This document shows, in pieces, positions 1 to 7,072 of a stretch of DNA of 39,809 bases. The notes beneath the pieces are model-generated. The model searched no databases, had not been told where the DNA came from, and saw only the letters and a list, made by a program, of their open reading frames with translations. The stretch is from Candidatus Thalassarchaeaceae archaeon (lineage in GTDB: Archaea > Thermoplasmatota > Poseidoniia > Poseidoniales > Thalassarchaeaceae). The translations under genes and the position numbers were made by a program. The DNA lies in contig JAQXEV010000118.1 of NCBI GenBank assembly GCA_029250665.1, positions 1 through 39,809 on the forward strand. The letters run 5' to 3'. The stretch's first letter is position 1. Every line of letters starts with the position of its first letter.

Positions 1-1191
1 GGAGGGCCACCTCCAACACTGACTGGTTGGGAGGAATCATACCGCGACCTAACTGGTTTTGACGAGGTGAGTGGACTGGATGGAAGCGGTGTGCTCGTGT
101 GCGTAGTCGACTCGGGAATCGAGATGGATCACCCCGACCTCAGGCACCTTACTCTAGCAGGATGGTTGGATGTAATCGATGGCCGAGATGCGCCCTACGA
201 CGATGAAGGCCATGGAACTGCGATGGCGGGTATCATCGTCGCGCAGGACGGTTTGAGAGGTAATGCTCAGGGCGTTGAACTGCTGGTGGCGAAGGCAATC
301 GATGACGAAGGTAGCGGAAGTGATGAAGGAATTGCGGAAGCGGTGAATTGGTGTGTTGATGAACAAGCAGATATCATTTCACTGAGCCTTGGCGGCGAGG
401 GTGGAATAGGATTCGCTGGAATTACAACCGATGAACTCGAGGAAGCCGTTCAAGATGCATTGGATATGGGTGTATTTGTCGTCGCCGCGGCAGGAAACGA
501 TGGTCAGGATGACGACGGCGATGTCTCTTCTCCCGGTTCGGTCGCCGATGTCATTTGTGTTGGCGGGGCGACCCGCCTTGGCAATGTATGGAGCGGCAGT
601 TCCGAAGGAGATAACAATGGAAGAATTTGGCCGCCGATGCTTCCTCGATCAGACCCCGATAAGAAGCCGGAAGTCTTGGCTCCGGGGGCTGAAGTGCCGG
701 TATTGATGGCTGGTGGCAGCGGCGACGGTTCATGGTGGGGATGGGCTAGCGGAACCTCTGCTGCTACGGCTTGGGTTTCTGGTGGCCTAGCATTGATTCT
801 CGAAGCCCATCCTGAATTGCAAAGAGAAGGGGCTTCAGGTGGGTCGGGAGCAATCGATTTGGTGAAGGAAGCATTGAGAGATAATTCACAGATGGATAAT
901 GGTCAAGATGACCATGACGACCACTTCGGTTACGGAATTTTACGCATTGATTTGATGCTTGAAGCGCTCGGGAATAATTCCTCTGCTCCGAATGCGGTCG
1001 GAGAAATAGTTTCGAGTTCTGCAGACTCATCCGGTTCTGAGCAGATTGGAATGAATTCAGATGATTATCAGGCGGAACGAAGGAAGACTCCGAGTGTTCC
1101 GCCTGTCAATTCGACGAAGGCGGCAGAATGTTCCGTATCGACGCTTCGGACGAATTCTATCCAACGATTGAACGAAGCGACGACCTGTTGA
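1..1191 (+). CDS. Subtilisin-like serine protease (S8), 5'-truncated
   Basis: The reading frame is open from the first base, so the start lies upstream of the window; the GTG at 67 sits inside the catalytic domain and is not the true start. Numbering from base 1, the S8 triad is intact: Asp37 in VVDSGIEMDHPDL, His71 in GHGTAMAG and Ser253 in GTSAAT, with the oxyanion-hole Asn166 in AAAGND. The catalytic fold ends near FGYGILRIDLMLEAL (about base 970), followed by a low-complexity Ser/Asn-rich tail of about 70 residues. Subtilases of this type in archaea are normally exported and degrade extracellular protein; the signal peptide would lie outside the window. The last 124 bases overlap the convergent methyltransferase-like gene in antisense. 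Family assignment is firm; localisation is inference. Confidence 0.93.
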   Translation, partial: GGPPPTLTGWEESYRDLTGFDEVSGLDGSGVLVCVVDSGIEMDHPDLRHLTLAGWLDVIDGRDAPYDDEGHGTAMAGIIVAQDGLRGNAQGVELLVAKAIDDEGSGSDEGIAEAVNWCVDEQADIISLSLGGEGGIGFAGITTDELEEAVQDALDMGVFVVAAAGNDGQDDDGDVSSPGSVADVICVGGATRLGNVWSGSSEGDNNGRIWPPMLPRSDPDKKPEVLAPGAEVPVLMAGGSGDGSWWGWASGTSAATAWVSGGLALILEAHPELQREGASGGSGAIDLVKEALRDNSQMDNGQDDHDDHFGYGILRIDLMLEALGNNSSAPNAVGEIVSSSADSSGSEQIGMNSDDYQAERRKTPSVPPVNSTKAAECSVSTLRTNSIQRLNEATTC

Positions 1192-1862
1192 GCAGAGGTC
1201 ATCTCTTCCCCTTGACTTGCTTCTCCAACATCTCCAGTAGGCACCTGAGGTTCGAGTGCCATGAGCATTCCACCTGGAGCCAGCAGGTCAAATGCTGCCG
1301 CTGCCGCTTGAGCACGATCAAGCTCTGGAAGATCGATGATAACCAGATCTATTGGTTGAGGTAGCGGTGCAGTTCTCGCGGCGTCCGGTAGGGCTGCGCC
1401 AGCCGCGTTCCAAGACTGTGTCTCAGCGGCAATTTCAGTCCAATTACGAGTGATTACTTGAGCCCAAGATGAGGCATCATATCTGCGTAGCAATCTATCG
1501 ATTATTACTCCAAACTTACCACCCTCTTCGATGATGCGAACGGTTTCCGGACGGTTAGTCGACGCCGATTCCTCAGAGGCTGGGTCGCCGCACCAGAGAT
1601 CCATCATCCAGGCGCTCAGATGACCAATTCCACCGCCGACTATGACAACGTTGCGAGCAGGCACGCGACCCGCGATATCTCGGATTCTTGTGCGAACAGA
1701 ACGAGTCAGGGGTCGCAGATCCATGTGGATCATCTGCTCGCCAATCGCAGCAGCGATTTCAGGCTCCTCGGAATCTCTGGATTCGTCCTCGCCGAGGAGC
1801 CGCTCAAACATCTCCCTCTGTGACATCGTCGGAAGGCCCAATCCACCGCCGATATCACTCAT
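1068..1862 (-). CDS. SAM-dependent methyltransferase-like protein
   Basis: A 264-residue protein with a Rossmann-like layout: a glycine-rich first strand (NVVIVGGGIGHLSAW), a second strand followed by a helix (VRIIEEGGKFGVIIDRLLRRY), and a later strand IDLVIIDLPELD with LLAPGGMLMALEP, resembling motifs I to IV of class I methyltransferases. The substrate cannot be read. The ATG at 1862 is preferred because GAGG lies about 7 bases upstream; an in-frame ATG at 1895 adds 11 residues, and anything longer would run into the divergent zinc-finger gene. The 3' end overlaps the protease gene in antisense, but the C-terminus (VELTGGTLGVFLR) looks like a genuine closing strand. It could also be a non-catalytic Rossmann protein. 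The neighbours do not reveal the pathway. Confidence 0.65.
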   Translation of the reverse strand: MSDIGGGLGLPTMSQREMFERLLGEDESRDSEEPEIAAAIGEQMIHMDLRPLTRSVRTRIRDIAGRVPARNVVIVGGGIGHLSAWMMDLWCGDPASEESASTNRPETVRIIEEGGKFGVIIDRLLRRYDASSWAQVITRNWTEIAAETQSWNAAGAALPDAARTAPLPQPIDLVIIDLPELDRAQAAAAAFDLLAPGGMLMALEPQVPTGDVGEASQGEEMTSAQQVVASFNRWIEFVRSVDTEHSAAFVELTGGTLGVFLRSA

Positions 1863-1940
1863 GAGCCAGCCTCGGGTGGTCCTCTCTTGAACCATCCCAC
1901 GTGCGGATGGCTTCAAGAGGAGTAGGCCTGCCGCCGAGTC

Positions 1941-2624
1941 GTGACAGATGCTCTTGACGAGGATGATTCGGTCGATGTCGCCGAGTGCGGCAGCTGTGGC
2001 CAATTGACCGAGCACGCCGTCCTGCGTAGGCAAGCAAAGGGCGAGGGCGAGGACGTTCTGGTGCAGTGCGTAGACTGTCAGGAAGTCCAAACTCTACACC
2101 TTCGTCCAGGAAAACCTGTGAACATCACCTCGATTCTCTCAGACGGAGCCGATAGTCGCACAGATTCCGTCGAGGCAGACGAAGACGAGAAGATCTCGGT
2201 TGGGGATGTTTTCGAACATGATGAAATCCTCTACAAAATCACTCGACTCGATAATTCCGAAAATCGCCCTAAGAATATCATGAGCGCGAGAGATATCTCA
2301 ACGCTCTGGGCAGTTCGCTGTGACAAGGCTGTTGTTCGTTTGACAATGACCGATGGTGAGGATAGTCGTTCCAAGAGTATCGAATGCTCTCCTGAGGATG
2401 TCTTCTCATGTGGTTCGATTATGGAAGTCGATGGTGAGCGATGGCGCATTCGTGCCATCCACACAGGTAGAGGAAGAACTCTGCACGGCAAGCGCTCGGC
2501 TATCGACATCAAGCGAGTATACCTTCACCCTCCTTACGGGCGAGTTCGTGGTGAAGACCGTCGAGGAAATCGTGATCAGCGCGATGGTCACAGTGATGAC
2601 CGCCGTAGAGACCGTCACCAGTGA
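1941..2624 (+). CDS. HVO_0476-type zinc-finger protein
   Basis: A 227-residue protein starting at GTG 1941. It begins with an acidic stretch, then a zinc ribbon made of CGSC (residues 16-19) and CVDC (43-46), and a beta-rich body with two similar halves (VGDVFEHDEILYKITRLD near 75 and PEDVFSCGSIMEVDGERWRIRAI near 150). It ends in a highly charged Arg/Asp tail of about 30 residues. The architecture matches the archaeal family annotated as HVO_0476 zinc-finger protein, of unknown function and possibly nucleic-acid binding. It is divergent from the methyltransferase-like gene and converges with proline dehydrogenase, leaving only 3 bases between their stops. No clear Shine-Dalgarno precedes the GTG, so the start is less certain than the family. 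Confidence 0.75.
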   Translation: MTDALDEDDSVDVAECGSCGQLTEHAVLRRQAKGEGEDVLVQCVDCQEVQTLHLRPGKPVNITSILSDGADSRTDSVEADEDEKISVGDVFEHDEILYKITRLDNSENRPKNIMSARDISTLWAVRCDKAVVRLTMTDGEDSRSKSIECSPEDVFSCGSIMEVDGERWRIRAIHTGRGRTLHGKRSAIDIKRVYLHPPYGRVRGEDRRGNRDQRDGHSDDRRRDRHQ

Positions 2625-2627
2625 TGA

Positions 2628-3602
2628 TTAGCGGCGATTTGTCCAAGGCATGATTATGCTCTTGGCGATGTGCCATGCGACGTCGGGGTTTTCGCGCAGT
2701 CGGCGCATGCTGTACTCGTACCAGCGGCTCCCGTATGGGATGTAGACGCGAGTCCGGTGACCTTGTGATGCGAGCCTACGGCGGATGTTTCCGCGGACTC
2801 CGAGAAGCATTTGGAATTCATATCCGGGGCCCTTGCCATTGCGTAGAGAGCCCCCTACTTCTCCCGATTCGTTAGTGACTGGCCCCAGACCTCTCTCGCT
2901 CAGGGCGGCCAATGAATGATTGATGACAGGCATATCGTGAGATGCGATTGCTGTGTACGAACCGGCGTCGAGTAATTGGTCAATCGCTCGGTTCGTCGCC
3001 TCAACTATCTGGTGATAGCCGGTATGCGCAATGTCCTCCGATTCTAGGTAAATTCCCTTGCAAATACGCACATCAGAGGCGTTAGCGAGTTTTTCAGACA
3101 AGTTTGCGATGTCCTCTCCGGTACGGAATAATCTGGCTTGCAAAACAGTGCCGATATTGGTCAGTTCTCTCTCGTGCATGGTGGTGACTAGGTCGATGGT
3201 GGGTTGAGTAACTCTGTGATCTTCCATGTCGAGGCGAACGAAGATATCGTTCTCAGCAGCTTTCCTAGTGATGCGCTCGATATTTGCAACCGCTGCTGAT
3301 TGGTCGATGAGCAATCCAAAAGCCGTTGGTTTCAACGAGATATTTGCGTCGAGCCCTTCTGCAACTATCGCGTCTAATACTCGCGCGTATTCTTCGACGA
3401 AGAAATCTGCTTCAGCCAGTGACGTGATTTCTTCGCCGAGTACATCGACAGTGAAGCATGCACCCTGTGCACTAATTTGACGCATCACGACTAGTGCACT
3501 TTCGAGGTCTGGACCGGCAACATAGCGGTTGGCGACCCATCGAATAATGAATTTTGGAGTGATGGGCATCATCAGCATGATGACACGGCCGAAGACGCCC
3601 AT
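2628..3602 (-). CDS. Proline dehydrogenase (FAD-dependent, monofunctional)
   Basis: A 324-residue proline dehydrogenase, which oxidises L-proline to pyrroline-5-carboxylate using FAD and passes electrons to the membrane quinone pool. Family landmarks are present: SLKPTAFGL (Lys91), FVRLDMEDHR (Asp125), the region VRICKGIYLE (178-187), EFQMLLGV (262-269), and the substrate-binding end YIPYGSRWYEYSMRRLREN (287-305) with the paired arginines. The length suits a monofunctional bacterial or archaeal PRODH rather than PutA; no P5C dehydrogenase is in the window. The ATG at 3602 follows an AGGT motif. It lies 37 bases downstream of dtdA on the same strand and is probably co-transcribed with it. Low-level similarity to other TIM-barrel flavoenzymes is possible, but the C-terminal motif makes PRODH secure. 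Confidence 0.93.
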   Translation of the reverse strand: MGVFGRVIMLMMPITPKFIIRWVANRYVAGPDLESALVVMRQISAQGACFTVDVLGEEITSLAEADFFVEEYARVLDAIVAEGLDANISLKPTAFGLLIDQSAAVANIERITRKAAENDIFVRLDMEDHRVTQPTIDLVTTMHERELTNIGTVLQARLFRTGEDIANLSEKLANASDVRICKGIYLESEDIAHTGYHQIVEATNRAIDQLLDAGSYTAIASHDMPVINHSLAALSERGLGPVTNESGEVGGSLRNGKGPGYEFQMLLGVRGNIRRRLASQGHRTRVYIPYGSRWYEYSMRRLRENPDVAWHIAKSIIMPWTNRR

Positions 3603-3639
3603 GCTGACCTGCGGGTGACGGGAGCACTTTCACGGTTGC

Positions 3640-4572
3640 TCAAGGGATGAACTCGCGCCCGCGGCGAACTTCAACTCCGAGACTGGCTAATTCTTCAGCG
3701 ATTGCAGTGCGTTGCCAACCCTTGAACGACTTGCGGTCTAGATGGGCAAAGACCCTTCCTCCAGGGAATGCTTGACGGGTTTTCTCAACCGCTTCACGCA
3801 GACTGTGTCTCCAAGGGCCAGTGGGGTCCTGATCCGTCTGCTCATCGAAAACCAGAGCGTAATTTGCTATCAGGTGGCCGAATGGTAGGTCGCTGCGGAT
3901 TATGACATCACTATGACGCGGCGCATAATGGCCACCACCGAACCCAATCATCACCTCACCCTCTCCTTGCCACTCGCCCTCCGGGGTTGAAGATTCTAAG
4001 CCAAGAACGCGGGATATCACTCGCGCCCAGAGGGCCGAGGCATCCGTTCGAATCCATTCAGATTCTTTCGAGCCAATTTCGAGGTAGAGTGTTGGAGTCG
4101 TAAGCACCGGGCCGTGGTGGGTGGTCTCAAGGCTGACATCAAATTCCTCCGCGAGAGAAGATGCTTCAGTTTCTTCGCGGAGGGCTCTGTAGATTGCTGC
4201 GAAGCGAGGAGAAGGAGGTACTGCTGTCCCCTTCACTCCTCCAGCAAACCCTACTTCGCCATGAGGAATTTCACCGGGAACTCCGATAGCATGGACGGTC
4301 AGCGAAGGTATGCCGCTCTTGGCTGCGTGGCGAGAAAGCACGAGCACTTCGTCGACTGCTTGGCCGGTCGCCTCGGCGTGAATCGCATCTATTTGGTCGG
4401 CGTGGATATGCAATTGGTCGATGATCAGAAGGTGGACTTCACGGTTCGAATGGCGACGAAGAACACCGTGTTTGAGAACCTCCTGCGGCGACCAGCCATC
4501 TAATTCGGAGACAGCGTCGTATAGGTTAACCGAGGCGCTGTCGGCCGATGAGGCGAGCAGCAGCGTGAGCAT
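3640..4572 (-). CDS. dtdA: D-aminoacyl-tRNA deacylase (archaeal DtdA/DTD2)
   Basis: A 310-residue archaeal/plant-type D-aminoacyl-tRNA deacylase. It hydrolyses D-amino acids mis-attached to tRNA and so keeps translation homochiral. Conserved blocks are visible: LSRHAAKSGIPSLTVHAIG (79-97, the Ser-Arg-His and His-x-x-Gly elements), HHGP (152-155) and GGGHYAPRH (212-220), which are characteristic metal/substrate-site signatures of DTD2. Length and motif order are as expected for the family. The ATG at 4572 leaves about 100 bases to the divergent gene at 4676. Proline dehydrogenase follows on the same strand after 37 bases, a pairing that may reflect handling of amino acids from degraded protein (inference). 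Confidence 0.95.
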   Translation of the reverse strand: MLTLLLASSADSASVNLYDAVSELDGWSPQEVLKHGVLRRHSNREVHLLIIDQLHIHADQIDAIHAEATGQAVDEVLVLSRHAAKSGIPSLTVHAIGVPGEIPHGEVGFAGGVKGTAVPPSPRFAAIYRALREETEASSLAEEFDVSLETTHHGPVLTTPTLYLEIGSKESEWIRTDASALWARVISRVLGLESSTPEGEWQGEGEVMIGFGGGHYAPRHSDVIIRSDLPFGHLIANYALVFDEQTDQDPTGPWRHSLREAVEKTRQAFPGGRVFAHLDRKSFKGWQRTAIAEELASLGVEVRRGREFIP

Positions 4573-4675
4573 GTTAGACGCTGCGAGCCTTGCACCTTGA
4601 AATCATCCGAAGTCGAGTCCAAGGGCTCGACCTTCGACACCACAGGTTCAAACACCGGAGCGAACAGGTAGAGGT

Positions 4676-5575
4676 GTGCAGAGAATCATTCCGTTCACAC
4701 CTGCTCGAGTCGACGACTCCGATGACAAACACATCGTTGTCGGCACCCTCGGAGAATTGGCCAAAATCAGTGCCAATGGGGAACTAGCAAGCAAAGTCAC
4801 GACACCTTTCCCATCAGGGATCTCCTGCTCGACCGCATTCGAAGGGGCTTGGTTAGGAATATGGGTCGAGCCTGAGATGAGGCTGGCGAGGATGGCCAGC
4901 CTCGATATCGAAGCAGATTGGCAAGACGGCGCAACCCGAAGTGCCTTGCGAACCTCGGACGATCCGACTTTAGTCCACCCTGCTGAAGCCATTTGGTCGC
5001 GCGCCCTCGATGCAGAACCCACTGCAGTCTGCCAAGTCGAAGGCGGGTTCTGCTTCGCTCTTCGCAGTCGTGGAGTCTACCGTATGGATGTCGAAGCGAA
5101 GGAAATTTGGCGTGCCAGCCTGCCAAGTGTAATCGATGGAAAACGACGAGGGCAAGAAACTGCAATCTCGATGTCGGTTTCGGAAGAAATACTCCAGATT
5201 TGGTTCGACAATGGACTCGTCGTCGATTTGTCGATGGAAGATGGTCGCGAGCTCGATAGACGAAATCTTCGAGTCGGCGAGCGAATTGAAGCAGTATTCC
5301 ACTCACAGAATGAACATCTGCTCGCCCTATCAACAGGCGGAATTGCCAGAACTGATTCAGAACAGGTTCTCGAATCCCATCCGACATCCGGACCTGTGAT
5401 GGCAGCTAGGTATCAGGACGGAGCCTGGGAATTTACCGGATGGAGAATCGATGGACGCCTCTTTGAAGGAACACTCAAAATTTCGAAGCGATCAGAAATC
5501 GGAGTGGGATTCGTTGGCCAGCGAGTGCTAACCAATGATGGCACGCTGGCCGATTTCCCATTCACTCGTTCTTGA
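4676..5575 (+). CDS. Hypothetical protein, probably beta-propeller-like
   Basis: A 299-residue protein of no recognised family. GTG 4676 is the only start codon between an upstream in-frame stop at 4598 and the body of the gene, and GAGG lies directly before it. The sequence alternates short hydrophobic strands with turns in a repeating pattern ([72 protein letters not shown]), suggesting a WD/PQQ-like propeller. There is no signal peptide or membrane segment, so it is probably cytoplasmic. It converges on rps27ae, overlapping its stop by 14 bases. Protein-protein docking is typical for propellers, but the partner is not evident. Confidence 0.7.
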   Translation: MQRIIPFTPARVDDSDDKHIVVGTLGELAKISANGELASKVTTPFPSGISCSTAFEGAWLGIWVEPEMRLARMASLDIEADWQDGATRSALRTSDDPTLVHPAEAIWSRALDAEPTAVCQVEGGFCFALRSRGVYRMDVEAKEIWRASLPSVIDGKRRGQETAISMSVSEEILQIWFDNGLVVDLSMEDGRELDRRNLRVGERIEAVFHSQNEHLLALSTGGIARTDSEQVLESHPTSGPVMAARYQDGAWEFTGWRIDGRLFEGTLKISKRSEIGVGFVGQRVLTNDGTLADFPFTRS

Positions 5576-5729
5576 CAGTGTGGCCACACTTGCCACAGGT
5601 TTTGCGGTCAGCGTGGATACCGAGGAAGACACCGGGACCACAAGTTGGGCAGGTCTCACCGCGGACAAGTTCTTCGCCCTCGATAGTGTACTTCGACCAC
5701 TTCGCATTAGCGTTAGGATTGTCTGACAT
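5562..5729 (-). CDS. rps27ae: Ribosomal protein S27ae (eS31)
   Basis: A 55-residue gene. Reading back from the ATG at 5729 gives MSDNPNAN, then [15 protein letters not shown], then a four-Cys zinc ribbon: CPTCGPG and, 14 residues on, CGKCGHT, ending in VKNE before TGA. The Cys spacing, the [19 protein letters not shown] core and the size all match archaeal S27ae of the small ribosomal subunit. Its ATG overlaps the stop of rps24e in a TGATG arrangement, so the two are translationally coupled. The short N-terminal extension before the zinc ribbon is normal for archaea, which lack the ubiquitin fusion of eukaryotes. Confidence 0.95.
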   Translation of the reverse strand: MSDNPNANAKWSKYTIEGEELVRGETCPTCGPGVFLGIHADRKTCGKCGHTVKNE

Positions 5730-6031
5730 CACTCATCGCCCCCTTTTGGCTTTGGGTTGAGCTTCGCGTGCCTCTTGTGCACATACTCCGGCTCTAGGGT
5801 AGCGGCTTCTGAATCGCCGTAAATCAGAGCAATTCCAGTCGTCTGCGGGCGGCCGTAGCGGGTGCTGACATCCTTAACGAAAGTCAATTCCTTCTTCGAT
5901 CCCGGCTCGGCCTTGGCTGCAGCAGCAACCATCTCTGCGAGTGTCGGTGTGGATCCGGTCGAATGCTCCCAGCGGAAGCGGAGTTCGACACGGTTCAGCA
6001 ATGGATTTTCTTTTCTCTCAATTATCTCCAT
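5729..6031 (-). CDS. rps24e: Ribosomal protein S24e (eS24)
   Basis: A 100-residue protein matching archaeal S24e throughout: N-terminal [19 protein letters not shown], the central [12 protein letters not shown] helix, [23 protein letters not shown], and the C-terminal [12 protein letters not shown]. It belongs to the 30S subunit. GGAGGAAT lies 6 bases before the ATG at 6031, a strong Shine-Dalgarno. It sits 13 bases after spt4 and its stop overlaps the start of rps27ae. In many euryarchaea a DUF359 (GTP-dependent dephospho-CoA kinase) gene lies between spt4 and rps24e; here there is no room for one. Confidence 0.96.
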   Translation of the reverse strand: MEIIERKENPLLNRVELRFRWEHSTGSTPTLAEMVAAAAKAEPGSKKELTFVKDVSTRYGRPQTTGIALIYGDSEAATLEPEYVHKRHAKLNPKPKGGDE

Positions 6032-6044
6032 ACAGATTCCTCCT

Positions 6045-6263
6045 TCAGCGGATATTTACCTTCAGCGCGTACGACCCAGGGCTGTCTATATTCAGTCGCT
6101 GTGCGACCTCGGATCGTTTTGGGTGCAGGATTACCACATATCCGGACCAGTCGGTTGTAACTGGGGCGGATGGGCAATGCATGCACTGGACTGGATCGTT
6201 CTTTTTCTCTGGATCGGGCAGAATGCGATTGCACTCGCCGCAGGCGAAGGGCTTCTTTGCCAT
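6045..6263 (-). CDS. spt4: Transcription elongation factor Spt4 (RpoE'')
   Basis: A 72-residue Spt4. It carries a zinc finger (CGEC at 8-11 and CMHC near 27-30) followed by the family signature TTDWSGYVVILHPKRSEVA and the C-terminal PGSYALKV. Spt4 pairs with Spt5/NusG and clamps RNA polymerase for processive elongation; the spt5 gene is not in the window. GAGGTG precedes the ATG at 6263. It starts 2 bases after the rpoE1 stop, the standard archaeal rpoE1-spt4 order. Size and motifs leave little doubt. Confidence 0.96.
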   Translation of the reverse strand: MAKKPFACGECNRILPDPEKKNDPVQCMHCPSAPVTTDWSGYVVILHPKRSEVAQRLNIDSPGSYALKVNIR

Positions 6264-6265
6264 CT

Positions 6266-6814
6266 TCAGTCACCTCGAGTCAACCAATCGTGAGCGCCCA
6301 ATCCTGACATCTTGCAGTTTAGGCCAATCTTGCTTGAACGAGGGTCGTTTTGGTTGATCGCCTTTGAGACGATGCGAGAGCGGACGAAGGAACCTTCTTC
6401 GATGTGCTTTCCAGATTGGGCCCCTTCGATACGACGAATTCCCATATTGACTTGAACGGGTTCGTCGAGAATCTGCGACTTGTGAAGCAGAGCCTCAATT
6501 GGACCGATACGCACGAAGGCGCCATACTCGGAGATTTCTGACACAGCGCCATCGACAACTTCGTTGGCATCCATGGTGAAGTGGAGCGCCTTGAAGCGGA
6601 CTCGCTGATAGATCGCTCCATCCCCGTGAATTATCTTGCCGCGGCCAACGGTTTCGTGGTTGAAAGTCAGCAAAGTGTAATTCTCATCTTCATCGAATCG
6701 ACCCTCGAAAGCGGCGTGAGCCAACTCATCGATGTGGTCCTCGAGCTTTCGGTCCTTGCGGATGTATTCCGCAGGGATACGGATGGTGTCCTCCATGGTC
6801 ACAAGACTGTACAT
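6266..6814 (-). CDS. rpoE1: RNA polymerase subunit E' (Rpb7/RpoE1)
   Basis: A 182-residue Rpb7 homologue forming the polymerase stalk with Rpb4/RpoF. The N-terminal tip domain (MYSLVTMEDTIRIPAEYI through TFNHETVGRGKIIHGDGAIYQRVRFKALHF) is followed by an S1/OB fold (VVDGAVSEISEYGAFVRIGPIEALLHKSQI) and a C-terminal segment with SKIGLNCKMSGLG. The ATG at 6814 is chosen over an in-frame TTG at 6829 because the intervening bases form a GGAGGAGAAGGA ribosome-binding site. It is the first gene of the rpoE1-spt4-rps24e-rps27ae unit. A TATA-like CTTATAC lies at 6940-6947 on the upstream side, which would give a leader of about 100 bases containing the hairpin at 6841-6858. Confidence 0.95.
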   Translation of the reverse strand: MYSLVTMEDTIRIPAEYIRKDRKLEDHIDELAHAAFEGRFDEDENYTLLTFNHETVGRGKIIHGDGAIYQRVRFKALHFTMDANEVVDGAVSEISEYGAFVRIGPIEALLHKSQILDEPVQVNMGIRRIEGAQSGKHIEEGSFVRSRIVSKAINQNDPRSSKIGLNCKMSGLGAHDWLTRGD

Positions 6815-6826
6815 TTCCTTCTCCTC
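6815..6826 (-). promoter_or_regulatory. Ribosome-binding site of rpoE1
   Basis: The purine run GGAGGAGAAGGA directly precedes the ATG at 6814 on the minus strand. It decides the start against the in-frame TTG at 6829, which would place this run inside the coding region. Confidence 0.7.
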
Positions 6827-6840
6827 CAATCGCCGGACCG

Positions 6841-6858
6841 CTCCGAGTTCAGTCGGAG
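6841..6858 (-). other. Hairpin in the rpoE1 leader
   Basis: CTCCGA and TCGGAG form a perfect 6-bp stem around a 6-base loop, 27 bases upstream of the rpoE1 start codon. If transcription starts near the TATA-like element at 6940-6947, the hairpin lies in the 5' UTR. A role is unproven. Confidence 0.35.
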
Positions 6859-7001
6859 GAAAGGCAGGTTAACCCTCCCGTCCCTCATCGGCTGTGCCTC
6901 AAGAGGAGAGGTCCGTGCGATTCGCCGACCTGCGCCCCTCGTATAAGCGCAACGGATGAGGATATGCCCCTGTAAATCGGTCGGCAATAGTGAAAGTCTG
7001 C

Positions 7002-7018
7002 TCAGACCGTAGGTCTGA
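7002..7018 (+). promoter_or_regulatory. Perfect inverted repeat upstream of the 1883-residue surface protein
   Basis: TCAGACC-GTA-GGTCTGA is a perfect 7-bp inverted repeat with a 3-base centre, 54 bases before the ATG at 7073. It could be an operator or an RNA hairpin. A similar repeat with the same CCGTAGG core lies directly before the other giant surface gene (37234-37248). Confidence 0.5.
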
Positions 7019-7072
7019 TTGATAGTATGGCCCGAACGTTCAAGTGGCTCGGAAAGGGCAACTTCGCCTCTG

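Noticed and set aside
4612-4660. tRNA-like T-loop (GGTTCAAAC) and a GTCGAG/CTCGAC stem in the dtdA upstream interval
   Set aside because: The stem around the loop does not pair and no acceptor or anticodon arm can be drawn on either strand.
4797-5387. 196-residue minus-strand frame opposite the propeller-like gene
   Set aside because: Arg/His/Leu-rich composition typical of an antisense shadow, and no start signal.
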